DNA of 64,000 nt from Thinopyrum elongatum (taxonomy: Eukaryota > Streptophyta > Magnoliopsida > Poales > Poaceae). How positions within the stretch are numbered: position 1 is the first letter of the stretch; each line of letters opens with the position of its first letter. Positions 1-11,854 of the stretch are shown here, piece by piece. The stretch is from NCBI GenBank assembly GCA_011799875.1, contig CM022303.1, positions 279,764,850 to 279,828,849 of the forward strand, given 5' to 3'. The notes under the pieces are model-generated. The model had not been told where the DNA came from and did no database searches. It worked only from the letters and a program-made list of their open reading frames with translations. The translations under genes and the position numbers were made by a program.

Positions 1-839
1 GTGGAGAGCTTACCCCTCCTTCGGTAGCTCACGCCGATGTTTCTGATCACTCCCATGCATGAGATCATGGCTTTGAACGTTCGATGATATAGTGCAGACC
101 TCATATTTACCAGGAAATCCGGACACTTGTTTATGTAGAAGAGTGTAACGTCCAAGGACTGAGAATCAAATTCAATCAAAATTATTCTGGTTGGAATAGT
201 ATAATCTTTCAAAATTATCTTGGTTGGCCGAGCAACTCTAGCCGAATGGCTGTATACCCTTTCCCTCCATAATAACCGTCATATAGAAGCTAGAGAGGTA
301 AGAAAAACTGCTCGAGCAGATTCTTGCTATATGGATCGCTATCAACAAAATATTCGGAAGGCGCTCCATATTCTCCCCTCCAGCCTGTGTATTCGGAGGT
401 GGGCGGAGATTTTGGAGGGTGTTCATCCATGGGATTTCTGGCGGGAGGGAAGTTCCACCTCCGGCTTGAGCCCGCCTTGACGCTGCACGCGCAATTCCAT
501 TGCTGCTACCCATCCCACATTGCTGCTTAACCTCGTGGCCCTATCTTTGACGTTGCCTGCGCACTCCCCTTCATTTTGCTGCGGTTAGCGAGCTCGACGT
601 CCCCACCATTGTTGGCGTCGTGAGTTGCGCCTCGCTGCGTCAGCAGTAGAGCCCGACGAGTAGGGGATGGAGCAGAGAGCGTCCACCACACTCGAGACCG
701 GGGAGTGGGAGAGGAATCAGGGTGAACTTGAGCAGAGAGAGACGTCGGGAGTTTTGGAGAAGGCGAATATGTCTCTCCCAATGACAGGTGGGTCCCAAAC
801 GGTAGATACAATATGCAGCCCAGTGTTATAGCCATCTCA
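1..839. other. unassigned sequence, no gene recognised
   Basis: No open frame here resembles a protein family I know. Short frames exist on both strands (for example 527-967 minus) but lack recognisable motifs, and their codon use is not convincing. The stretch leads into a copia remnant at 840 and may be the degraded upstream part of the same element; I could not match it to copia pol. Confidence 0.4.
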
Positions 840-1653
840 TGAGAGTCTTTGAAACCGACCTCGTGGCTACATCCACCAACCATTATCTCAAACATAATGT
901 TGCTTATGTTGCTTGGATGCAAACAGGTTACGTAATAAGCAATATCGCTATATTGCATATCTTGCAAGTCAAATCATGTGACTGGTTTGTTCACCAAGTT
1001 TCTACCAACTTCTACATGCCATAAATATGTTCATGGAATTGTTATGCGATGGCTTCGAAATTTGTAAGAATCAGGGGGAGTACCTTCCTGAATTGTTCCT
1101 GTTCAAAGCATCATATTATACTCTTTTTCCTTTCATGAGTTTACTTTACAGGTTCTCATAAAGGTTTTTTATGAGATAATATCAACATGAGATCATATGT
1201 CATACTTTCTATTTTCCCCACCGGGGTTTTTAGGAAAGTATATACGACGTATTTATTGTTCTCTTAATTCTATGGATTTTCTCATATTGAGTTGGAAGAG
1301 GCAATAATCATTTATGTTGCACCCTTTTTCTCCTTATTTTTCCCACTGGGTTTGCAGGAGTTTTTGGCAACATATCAAACACTATGTTCCTCACATTTTT
1401 CTCACTGGGTTTTTGGAGGAACTTATATACAGATGATGATACCACTTGGACAAGCGGAGATTAGGGGGAGTGTTACAATTAAACAAATGTTTAATTGGAA
1501 GGGAATCTCCCCTTGCTAACTGTCGCCTGTTGGCAACCGACGCGACTCTTCCTTTGGTCTCACTAACCGACGCTACTCGCGTCCCTCCGTACCATCGCGT
1601 CCCTTTGGGACCTATATATTGTGTAACTGAATCGATCATTTTGATTCCGAACA
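840..1653 (+). mobile_element. Ty1/copia retrotransposon, 3' end (RNase H remnant, 3' UTR, LTR)
   Basis: The frame at 839-1024 contains 'VAWMQTGYVISN' followed by 'ILQVKSCD', which resembles the C-terminal RNase H tail of plant copia polyproteins with the segment between the two motifs deleted. The following 440 bases hold copies of a CACTGGGTTTT/CACCGGGGTTTTT-type motif (about 1,217, 1,343 and 1,399), as in copia 3' untranslated regions. A purine tract (ttagggggag, 1461-1470) directly precedes TGTTAC, as expected for a polypurine tract and LTR start. The 5' part of the element is not recognised in the window, so this is a truncated, inactive copy. Strand and superfamily are fairly secure; the family is not assigned. 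Confidence 0.6.
1471..1653 (+). repeat. putative short copia LTR
   Basis: It starts TGTTAC right after the purine tract and could end at ...CCGAACA (1647-1653), giving matching TGTT/AACA termini and a length of about 183 bp. No second copy lies in the window and no target duplication can be tested, so the right edge is tentative. Confidence 0.35.
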
Positions 1654-2639
1654 ACCTGTTTTAGCCTCCATAAACTAGCGGCGAAGATGCGCGGCGCACG
1701 CCGCGCCCGTGGGAAGCCTCGTATATATTTCGAATAAATACTTCACTTTTTATTTTATTGCATGCAAGTCTTTTTCATATTTAGCTGATTAGATTTGTTT
1801 GTTTTGTTTGGGTTTCATAGGAAGGAAATGAGGTGTATATTCGTTTTGGCACGGTTCATTGGTGCAATAAAGTTATTTATAACACGTTTGCATCTGTCGT
1901 AGTTGCACTTTTTGTCCTTGCGTGTAGAGATGCTTGACTTGTTTTTTGTATAGAGCAACAAAGACCGTTGGCTGTGGCGTCCATTTCATGTTTTTAATAG
2001 AACGGAAGTGTTTTAAGGATCATGTGATTGAATCTTTGGACAAACCGTGATTTATTTATGGCAAAGAGTTAAATAGTACAGTTGCGGTACAGAACAAATC
2101 ATTCTAAATACGGTGCAACAAATTGAAAATCTTTTTTTTAGTCTGCCTGTGGGTAAATCATTATTGTCTTGCATTTCTTGTCCTTGCAGAATTTCTTCAA
2201 CATGTGAGGCCTGGCGATATTCAATAAGAGAAACATAATTAGTGATATATTATTTCTTAACTGTATTTTTTTTATCTCGGTGCTAGGGACTTATTCTTTC
2301 ATGATCTCTGTGTATTCTATTTGTATCTGGCCTGCCATGTCTTTATCGTACTGATCTGGGAGTTTTAGTAGGCGAACAATGTTAGAATCAGTAGCATCAA
2401 AGGCGTTTTTTGTAGGTGTGAGTACTGTCGATAGAGCAGATTCTTCTTATCTTGCATGGTGAGCGAAGGATGGTGGGGTTAGTGACGATCATAATGGTTG
2501 TAGAGCTTTAATAGATCGTAACTTAACATTAGATAATACAAAAAATTAAAAAAAGGAAAATAATCCTTAATCATTTTTATAAAAAAATCAGGTTTTCCTT
2601 TTGTATTTTTCTCGGATTATTGTTCACGCGGATGCATTT
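1654..2639. other. unassigned AT-rich sequence with a GC-rich palindrome
   Basis: No coding potential seen. At 1689-1706 the sequence gcgcggcgcacgccgcgc forms a perfect 8-bp stem around a 2-base centre, inside otherwise AT-rich DNA. Such hairpins occur near Helitron 3' ends, but no CTRR end or downstream AT insertion site is convincing here. Confidence 0.4.
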
Positions 2640-4280
2640 GTTGGTACTATTCTGGTCTGCATTTCAGGTATTGTTCGTACAAAGTAATTTTTTGGGGGTG
2701 GATATGGGTATATTCCAGCTTATTTAGTGGGCATAGCAACACTGGTCACATGAAGCACTGCTGCATACAAAGTTACTGTTTTGAAAACAGTGTTTCGGTT
2801 TATTCGGATTAGCTGTTCTGGTTTGTTTTGTTTACTGTTCTCTTAAAATCAGATTTTACTCAAAGTGTTAAGAGGAAAATAAAACTGTAAGCCAACAGTA
2901 CATAAGAATGAGTCTAAGGAAAAATGAAATGAGCAATACCCTTTTAAATAATAAAAAAAGGTTGGCACCCAAGATGCGATCTTTTACTCGGATTTTGGCT
3001 TCGTAGTAAAAATAGAATAGTACTATTTTACTGGTTTACATTTCTGTGCCAACGATCTTTTTCTTCTTTTTTTGGTTTTACCATTTCTGGTATTGTTCCG
3101 TTTCGTTTTGTTGGTTTTACTATTTTGGGTTGAGGGAGAAGGAATTCTTTTTTTTCACTTAGATTACTGTTCGTGTAAGTGCATAGTGCTATTTTACCCT
3201 TTTTTTGTTCTGGTTTATTTAAGTGTATTGTTCTAGTTTTAAATTCGGTTAGTGTTTTGGTTTTATGGTTTGTGTGGATTAATGTTTTCGGTTTATTTAG
3301 GTGTTGTTGTTCCATTTTACTGGTTTTACTGCTTTAGATTATTTGGGTTTGTTGTTTTAGTTTATTTGGGCTATTGTTTCGGTTAATAGTCTTTAGTTTT
3401 TTCAGATAATGTTCAGTTTTTGTTCGGTATTTGTTAATAGGTACTGTTTCGGTTTGTGGTTCAAGTGGGTAAATGTTTTTGGTTTAGTCCGGTATTGTTC
3501 CGTTTCATTGGGTTTATTGTTCCGGATTGTGGGAGGAGGAGACTCATTTTTTTGGATAATTTGTTCCGTTTCATTGGGTTTATTGTTCCGAATCGTGGGA
3601 GGAGGAGATTCATTTTTTTGGATAATTTTCTTTAAATATTTCTTCTGAATTACTGTTCATGTGAATATGTTTTATTTAGGTTATTCCGTTTCGCTGATTT
3701 TGTTGCTCCGGATTATTCAGGGTTATTGTTTTGGTTTTATTTAGGCTATTGTTTTGGTTAGTAGTCCTGAGTTCATTACGATAATGTCCAGTTTTTGTCA
3801 GGTATTTGTTAGTAGATACTGTTTCGATTTATGATTCGGGTGGGCTAATGTTTTTGGTTTATTTCGGTATTGGTCCGTTTTACTGATTTTACTGTTTTGG
3901 ATCTTGGGAGGAGGAGTTCCATTTTTTTTTAAATATATTTCTTATGGAGTTCTGTTCATGTGAATGCGTTTTTTTAGTTGTTTCGGTTTATTCGAGTGTA
4001 TTGTTTTGGTTTAAAATTCGGTTATTGTTTTCGTTTTATAATCCGTGTTGGTTATATTTTCGGTTTATTCGGGTGTTGTTTCGTTTCGCTAGTTTTATTG
4101 CGCCGAGTTATTCGGAGTTGTTATTTCGGTTTATTTGGTCTACTGTTTCGGTTAGTAGTCCAGAATTCATTCAGAAATTGTTCGGGTATTTGTTAGTGTA
4201 CTTTTAATTATTGTTTCGTTGTAAAAATAGACAGTAATTAATTTAGTTTTTCTTTTTCACGAACTACTGCTCGTGCAAAT
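2640..4280. repeat. GT-skewed imperfect repeat region
   Basis: About 1.6 kb of the plus strand is dominated by T and G and built from diverged copies of a motif like 'gtttcggtttattcgggt' and 'tattgttccg'. Copies are visible around 2,800, 3,290, 3,440, 3,700, 3,830, 3,985 and 4,130. Open frames found in it are products of the low-complexity composition. It may be the decayed subterminal region of a DNA transposon; no terminal inverted repeat or target duplication was found. Confidence 0.5.
3495..3626. repeat. 66-bp tandem duplication
   Basis: Two adjacent copies of a 66-base unit starting ttgttccgtttcattggg (3495 and 3561), differing at only a few positions. Both contain the block gtgggaggaggaga. 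A single related block (ttgggaggaggag) recurs near 3,904. Confidence 0.75.
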
Positions 4281-5019
4281 ATACAATTTCAGCGTACTAT
4301 TTTTGTGCTCTGTTAATACTATCATCAGAAAGAATTAGGAGATGATTGAGACGGCTGTGTATTGGTACACCGATGTTGTGCATCGGTACGTCGGTGTCGA
4401 GAAATGATGTATAGAAAATTCTAAATTTTAACTCTCTGTATAAGGATGTGAGGCCGGAGGAAGGGGAGAGAATTGATGTGTAAAATATATCTATTTTTTT
4501 TTAGAATTGCATATGTTTTCTTGGGGGAAAAGTTTTAGAGGAAGAAAGCACTGTTTTTGTAAGATACTGTTCACCAGTAATTACTGTTCGCGAAGGACCT
4601 GTCCACACACGCTGTTCATACGAGGTATTTTTTTACATGTGGTACTGTTCACCCATACTTATTGTTCAATAACGAAGTCGATGGGACACCAGTAATCACT
4701 GTTCACATGCAGTACTGTTCATACGGGTTACTATTTACACGCGATATACTCACTGTTCACTGATGGCGACGTTGCCGCGTATATACGAACAGTTGGGTGC
4801 CGAAAAAAATTCAAAAAAACCAGAAAAATCGAAAGCTTCCTGGTTTAGTAATGTTACTTATTATTATTTTGACGGTCGCCCTTTCAGCGAATATGGAGAT
4901 GAGATTTTAGTGGTTCTGCTAGAGTTGCTCGAAGCTTTAACTAACTGGAACTGCAATATAGTGGCCACCGAAGTCAATGGTTAGCATATTGCTGTAAAGA
5001 ATGTTTGGAGTTGCAATAT
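4281..5019. other. unassigned sequence with a cluster of CTGTTCA motifs
   Basis: Between about 4,560 and 4,762 the heptamer CTGTTCA or a close variant occurs about ten times, often as (t)actgttcac. A 73-codon frame follows (4763-4984) that I do not recognise. The last 70 bases (about 4,952-5,019) are largely repeated after the solo LTR (8,841-8,905), showing that a short tandem duplication existed at the insertion site. Confidence 0.45.
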
Positions 5020-8000
5020 TGTGACGCCCCCGATTCAATCGTACACTAATCATACACGCAAACGTGTACGATTAAGATCAGGGACTCATGGGAAGATATC
5101 ACAACACAACTCTAAAAGTAAAATAAGTCATACAAGCATCATAATACAAGCCAGGGGCCTCGAGGGCTCGAATACAAGTGCTCGATCATATGCGAGTCAG
5201 CGGAAGCAACAATATCTGAATACAGACATAAGTTAAACAAGTTGCCATAAGATGGCTAGCACAAACTGGGACACATATCGAAAGAGGCGCAGACCTCCTG
5301 CCTGGGATCCTCCTAAACTACTCCTGGTCGTCGTCGACAGCCTGTACGTAGTAGTAGGCACCTCCAGAGTAGTAGGGGTCGTCGTCGACGGTGGCGTCTG
5401 GCTCCTGAACTCCAGCATCTGGTTGTGACAACCAGAAAGAAAAGAAAAGGGGAAAAAAGGGGGGAGCAAAGCAACCGTGAGTACTCATCCAAAGTGCTCG
5501 CAAGCAAGGAGCTACACTACATATGCATGGGTATATGTGTAAAGGGCCATATCAGTGGACTGAACTGCAGAAAGCCAGAATAAGAGGGGGGATATCTAAT
5601 CCTGTCGAAGACTACGCTTCTGGCAGCCTCCATCTTGCAGCATGTAGAAGAGAGTAGATGGTAAGTTCACCAGGTAGCATCGCATAGCATAATCCTACCC
5701 GACGATCCTCTCCTCGTCGCCCTGTGAGAGAGCGATCACCGGGTTGTATCTGGCACTTGAAAGGGTGTGTTTTATTAAGTATCCGGTTCTAGTTGTCATA
5801 AGGTCGAGGTACAACTCCGGGTCGTCCTTTTACCGAGGGACACGGCTATTCGAATAGATAAACTTCCCTGCAGGGGTGCACCACATTACCCAACACGCTC
5901 GATCCCTCTGGCCGGGCACACTTTCCTGGGTCATGTCCGGCCTCGGAAGATCAACACGTCGCAGCCCTACCTAGGCCTAACAGAGAGGTCAGCACGCCGG
6001 TCTAAATCCTATGCGCGCAGGGGTCTGGGCCCATCGCCCATTGCACACCTGCACGTTGCGTGGGCGGCCGGAGAGCAGACCTAGCAACCTCCATTACAAA
6101 GGAAGTTGCGTTACGCGGTCCAACCCGGCGCGCGCCGCTCAGTCGCTGACGTCTAGGAGGCTTCGGCTGATACCACGACGTCAAGTATCCATAACTGTTC
6201 CCGCGTGGTGGTTAGCGCGTATAGGCTCGTAGCCAGACTCAGATCAAATACCCAATCTCGTTAAGCGTGTTATTTTGAAGTAACCGCGGACGCCGACCAG
6301 GACCAGGCCCACCTGTCTCCTAGGTAGTCACAACCTGCCATGTCGCTTCGCCACAAGGTAACACTCGGGGGCCGTCGGGAACCTAGGCCCACCTCTGCCT
6401 GGATGGAACCACCTGCCCCTTCAGCCCCCATCTCCGAACAGTAACATAAGTATGTAATAGTATATAGTATATGTACCCGTGATCACCTCCCGAAGTGATC
6501 ACGGCCCAGTAGTATAGCATGGCAGACGGACAAGAGTGTAGGGCCACTGATGTAATTCTAGCAATCTATACTAAGCATTTTAGGATTGCAGGTAAGGTAT
6601 CAACAGTAGTAGCAAAGACAGGCTATGCAGCAGAATAGGATTAACCGAAAGCAGTAACATGCTACACTACTCTAATGCAAGCAGTAGAGAGAAGGGATAG
6701 GAGATATCGGGTTGATCAAGGGGGGGGGGGCTTGCCTGGAAGCTGTGTCGAGAGAGAAGGGTCGTCGACGTAGTAGTCGTTCACGGCAGCGTCGTCAGCG
6801 GTCTCAGCGTCTATCGAGAGAGAAGGAGGGGGGAGGAAACAGTAAATACAACGCAAACAATGGTACACAAAGTATGACATGACAATATGCAGTGCCGGGG
6901 TGTTCTACTGCCTAACTAAATGATTTAGTTAATTTAGAATTTATTTGGATTTGTTTAATTAAAGTTGGGTACTATTCATTTACTGAAACCGGTCTAAAAG
7001 TTCAATGTTCTTATAGCTGCGGGCGTCTGACGGGAATACGGAGGGCGTATCCGGGTTTGTATCGGAATTCTGAGCAAGTTTCATGTATAAAGTATTTTCA
7101 TCGGAGTTACGGTTTATTTAATATGATTTTCTAAAGTTTTTATTAATTTCTGGAATTTATTTAATTATTTAAATCAACATTATCCGAAACAGTGCTGCGA
7201 TGACGTCAGCATGACATCATGCTGACGTCAGCAGGCGTCCTGACAGGGTGGGTCCCACCTGTCGTAGACTGTTAAATTAATTAGGATTAACTAATTAGAT
7301 TACTGTTTAATTAACACTAATTGGTTAATTAAATTAACCTAATCAGGATTAATTAACTAATTAATTATTTATTTTAATTATTTTTATTTTAAATTTTATT
7401 TTCTTTTTATTAAAACGTTCTGGGGGTGGGCCCCCACTGTCATAGGCCCTGGGGGCCTTAGCGGGTTTGGGCGCTCGGGTGCGGGTGCCACCCGAGCGGG
7501 CGCTGGGCAGCGGGCGCCGCGCGTGGGTGCCGGACCCAGGCGGCGCTGTGCGGCACCGCGGGGCAGAGGCCGAGCCCCGGGGGCGCGCGGGCGTGTGGAC
7601 GCCGGGCGCCGAGCGGCGGAGGGCGCAGCGGGGCGCGGAGGCGAAGCAAGGGCGGCCGCAGCGGCTCGGCGGTGGAGGCGGGGCGGCGAGCAGGAAGCAC
7701 CGGGGCGGCAGAGGCGAGAGGCGCGAGATGGTCGCGGCAGCGGTAGGCGCGGATGCGCGCGGGCGAGCAGGGGGCGAGGCGACGGTGGTGACGGCAGCGC
7801 GCAGCACGGCGGAGCAGCAGAGCAGAGCAGGGGAGGAGCGGCAGCAGCCACGGCGCGCGGCGCGGCACGGGCGCGCGCGGGGGCGTGCCAGGGAGCGGGA
7901 GGCAGCGCGAGCAGTTGTGCGAGGCGCGGTCGCGCTCGGACAGGGGACGGCGACCACGAGCTCGCGGGGGCTCGAGCGCTACGGTAGCAGGGTCCTACGG

Positions 8001-8840
8001 CAGTGGATCGATAACGGGGCGAGCGGGAGACGGAGGAGGATGCTCACAGGGAGCTTGCTGGCGAGCGCGAGGTGGTTGACGGGGACGACGGCGATGGGGA
8101 GGCAGGCCGGCGGGGACGAGACGAGGTCGAGGCGGTGAGGGGGCTCCCGCGTCGAGCGGCGTTCCAGGCGGCGATGGACGGCGAAGGGCGGCCTCCTCCT
8201 CTCGATCCCGATCCAATCGGGGGAGATGGGGAGGAGATATTTTCGTGGGGGGGGGGGGGGGGAGTGGGGTGTCGGTGGAGTGGGAGGGGGGGTGGTAATG
8301 GATAGGGGGGGGGGGGAATGGCCGGCTGGGCCGGCTGGGTCGAGGCCAGCTGGGCTAGGCCCAGTTAGGCCAGGGGGGTTTTCTCTTTTTCTTTTGTCTT
8401 TTTTCTTTTATTTATTCTTATTTCCCTGTTTAGTAAAAAGTTAGGCCTCAAAATGATTTTTATAGAACATGGCAATTGTTCCAATAAATACTAGGCATTA
8501 CCTAACACTACCAAAAATTAGTTTGGAGACAATTGGAGCTCCCACAAATTTTACAATAATTAATATGCATTAATCCTACCTGTTTTAACCATGTTAGTGC
8601 CACCTAAACATTTTATTATTTGTTGGTTTCAATTTTAGACTAGCCTCTGCAATATTTGTTATTTACTGAGCATTTCAGTTTTTATGTTGGACAACTTTTA
8701 TATTTCACTTTCATTTAAATTTGAATTTGAGTTAGGAGTTGAAATGCAATATGATGCTAATGATGATTATGCACTATTAAGCTTGCTGACATGGCATTAA
8801 CCTAGGGTGATCACTGTAGTTAATGACAGGGGGTGTTACA
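5020..8840 (-). mobile_element. solo LTR of a Tekay-like Ty3/gypsy element
   Basis: On the minus strand the block starts TGTAACACCCCC and ends GGGGGCGTCACA. The 5-bp direct repeat aatat flanks it exactly (5015-5019 and 8841-8845), so it is a complete insertion of 3,821 bp without internal region, a solo LTR. Orientation is set by the related LTR at 18,325, which is next to a tRNA-Met-type primer site on the minus strand. First bases, the region near 5,860 (aagcttaaactt-like 'aaacttccctgcagggg') and others match both that LTR and the one at 60,344. The LTR contains a very GC-rich kilobase (7,400-8,340) with long frames on both strands that I do not regard as genes, G-runs at 6,720 and 8,247, and an AT-rich TTAAT block at 7,260-7,380. 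Confidence 0.85.
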
Positions 8841-9370
8841 AATATAGTGGCCACCGAAGCCAATGGTTATAGCATACCGCTGTAAAGAACGTTTGCTCCA
8901 CAGCATGCCAGTCGCTGTGTTGATCTTATATGCTTGTAACCTTATGTTTTGACAGAAGATTTGTCTTGCGTCTTGGTCAAATTCTTGTATCGCTTTTGGG
9001 GCATTGAACAAATCAGGTAAGTGAGCCAGCAAAACAATTTTTGCAGGACATGCAATTAAAATTACATGAATTGATTGAACATAAGAACATGATTATTTCA
9101 TAGCGCCTCATAGGGTCACACGATCATACCTAAATACAGCATCTCAAGACAACAATAAACAACAAACTGGCACAGAAATTCAAGCTGAGACGACCTACAC
9201 AACAGCTGCAATTACCACTTATACCAGCTACAATGATCCCTAATTAAACTTCTGATTTATACGACTAAATGGGAGCTAGTTAGACAGAAGTGACATTTCT
9301 ACTTCCTGCCAGGGAGGCAGTTCACCGATAGTCGTCTATCGATGTCCAAATTCGGACAAGGATGCTGAGT
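8841..9370. other. AHL gene 3' flank, no other gene seen
   Basis: It begins with the second copy of the short duplication that flanks the solo LTR. The rest separates the LTR from the AHL stop codon and probably contains the AHL 3' untranslated region on the minus strand. No further gene is recognised. Confidence 0.5.
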
Positions 9371-11854
9371 TCATTTCCAGGGCATGCTGGACAAGATCGG
9401 CGGCTGGTTATTGTTGGTGGAGGCGTAGCCTTGATGTCTCGGGCTTGCGGTGCCACCGGCCGATTCGCTCAATGTGCCTCTTGAAGGGGGGCTGTTGGCC
9501 GCCATCCCAGTGCTCGGAACGACCTTCAGTGGTACAGGCTCAGAAGGAGCCTGCGGCTTCGGCTCTTTTTTTCCACCAGCATTGAAGCTTCCCACTACTA
9601 TCTGCATACAACATGAGTAATACTGGTAAATGATGACTCTCGTTTGCTGAAATCCAGTGAGGAGAAAATATGCACAGAGTTAGAACATCTCATGTCATTG
9701 ACACGTTTCTTTTGTTAGCGCATGGAAAATTGCAGGGTAGATAATAATACCTGGATTGGAGAAGCTGCTATGAGAAGTCCTGCAACCCCTCCACCCAAGA
9801 GACGACCGTCAGGACCAGCCAACGAAACACTGAGGCCCCCTGTTCGGGTACGTTGGCCTCCGTTGTCCGTTACAAAGATCGACCCAGAGAGTGACAGTAT
9901 CTCAAATCGGCCCTGTGGAGGAAACAATAACTAATCAGCATTGGCGAGTGACTTGTTGTGCATTGTACATGGACGCTGAACCCCGCAACTTTGCAGGAAT
10001 TTGCACTGCTCGTTGCCTCATGATAACATCTTGTGTGCTTTATTGCAAACGGCCCACAACCTCGTATCTAATTCAGATTGAATTACTTCAAACTGGTTAA
10101 AAGTACAAACCTCATATGTTACAGTTCCACCTGATGTACCAGTTTGACGAAGTGTTACATTTGATATGGAACCATTTGCTGAGAGAACACAAACTGCACG
10201 AGTTCCATTCTGAGAAAATGACATAATCTTTGACGATACATCCTGAAAAATAGAGTTCAATATATTCTTCGTTAGTTAGAGGAAAACTGTGCTGATACCT
10301 TTAGAACTCGCCAGCTTAACACTTTCTAGAAGAAGGCGATGTAGCTTCCAAGTTATGCAGCAAGGTAAAATATATATATAGCAAAGCATAAAAAAAAAAC
10401 CTGAAAAGGAGGCTCAAACCCACAAAGCATCAATAAGTAAAATAAATAAAAATTATGATCAAATTATAAATCTTCTAAAGCACAACATGAAATCCTGGCC
10501 AGTATAACACTGGCCTAATGCAGACTGGATTTTGTGCTCTAGGATATCGAATATGAAGGTTGATTGAGATTTATAGGGTCAGAACTGGGAGGATAAACTA
10601 GAAAAATTGCCCATAACCATCAGCAGCATATTATCTTAATGCAATGGGATAAGCTTAACCGATTAAAAGTAGTTCATGCTTCAAACATCATTGAGTATGG
10701 CATGGAAGTTCAAATGTTCAAATATTATTATACCTCTCCAGCTTGAACTGTAAGAACATGAGGTGTGAATCCAACTCCTGCCGGCCCTGCAAAATAGCTT
10801 AAACTTAGGACTAACTATGCCAAGGAGAACTTCAACAGAGGAAAAGTCAACAAACATCAGTGTCACATTAATATAATAAAAATATGCAAACAAGACACTT
10901 CAAACAAAAAAATTGTATGGTCCATAATTCAAGGAGAAAACAGCATCAAATTAAATATCTCAGAAATGCATCAATACATGAACCGCTGTAAATGCTTTAG
11001 GTAAACCTGCCTTACCAACATTTTCAATTTTGAATCAATCAAAGGAAAACAACAAGGGAGTGCTAGATTGCTAAATTTTCCTAGCAGTTCACCCTTTAAT
11101 TCTGACAGTGTAGAGTGTGCAATATATCTCATTTAGCCTCTGACCAGAGACAAATAGCACACTTAACCCAGTTCAAAGAGAAACCTGTACTCATATTCTG
11201 CCATAAATCCACACACACAAAAAATGATGAGCTTCAGTTATCACTATTCTTGGACCCAAAATCTTGAAAAATGCAAATAGTGTTCAAGACAGAATATTAA
11301 TAGGGAATCGAGATGTTACCAGCACCATCCACGCGGGGCTTGTTGGTAGATCCCTTAGGCCGGCCGCGCTTCTTCCCTCCATCCGGCGACGCCGATGGCG
11401 CGAAGTTTCCCGGCAGCGTGGGTGAGAAGGGCCGCCCAGAAGCACCCTGTGTCACAGCTGTCGAGCCTGCGGCCGTCGGCACAGTCACCAGTGCCAGAGA
11501 CATGGCCGCGTCGGGCCCGTATTTCCTTGGCCGCCCGCGCTTCTTCTTCGCCGACGGTTCGCCCATGCCCGGCGGCGCCGCGACGCCATTTCCTCCGGCG
11601 GCCCGAGCAGCGGACATGCTAGAGCCATGCGCTGGTGCTGCAGCCCCTGCCGGCTGGTAACCCGGCGGCGCGACCGCAGAGCTCACCGGGGCAAACACGG
11701 GCGTGCCGTCCGCGGTGTACGCCATGCGCACGCTCTGCATGGCTGCGGAGGACGGCGGCGCTGCCGGAGCTGCCGGCGCCGGCGCCGGCTGGCTCTTCGG
11801 CAAGCCGAACAGATCCCTTCCCGCCATTAGCCCTTGCTCGGACCTCACCTCCAT
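9371..11854 (-). CDS. AHL: AT-hook motif nuclear-localized protein, type II (two AT-hooks plus PPC/DUF296 domain)
   Basis: Five coding exons on the minus strand: 11854-11320, 10786-10734, 10242-10111, 9912-9751 and 9601-9371. All introns are GT-AG, phases fit, and the joined frame is 370 codons plus stop. Residues 106-111 (RGRPRK) and 163-168 (RGRPKG) are AT-hooks that bind the minor groove of AT-rich DNA. Residues from about 180 to 292 form the PPC domain, including the core GRFEILSLSGS at the start of exon 4. The first 100 residues are Ala/Pro-rich and the tail is Ser/Pro-rich. AHL proteins are nuclear, assemble through the PPC domain and regulate transcription in growth and development. 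I chose the start at MEVRSEQG. An in-frame ATG 14 codons upstream (11896) would add a Leu-rich stretch encoded by a CTG run and is less likely. No defect is visible, so it is probably functional. The exact orthologue is not determined. Confidence 0.92.

Noticed and set aside
527..967. 146-codon minus-strand frame
   Set aside because: No motif, and it overlaps the plus-strand copia RNase H remnant; likely chance.
1689..1706. Helitron 3' terminal hairpin
   Set aside because: The hairpin is real, but no CTRR terminus followed by T lies at the right distance and no TC-type 5' end was identified.
7361..8138. Overlapping long frames (up to 223 codons) on both strands
   Set aside because: They lie in a GC-rich part of a solo LTR, have no domain, Arg/Ala/Gly-rich composition on every frame, and no matching frame in the related LTRs.
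5015..8905. The 55-60-base flanking repeat as the target duplication of the solo LTR
   Set aside because: Gypsy integrases make 5-bp duplications, and an exact 5-bp aatat lies at both edges; the longer similarity has mismatches and must have another origin.
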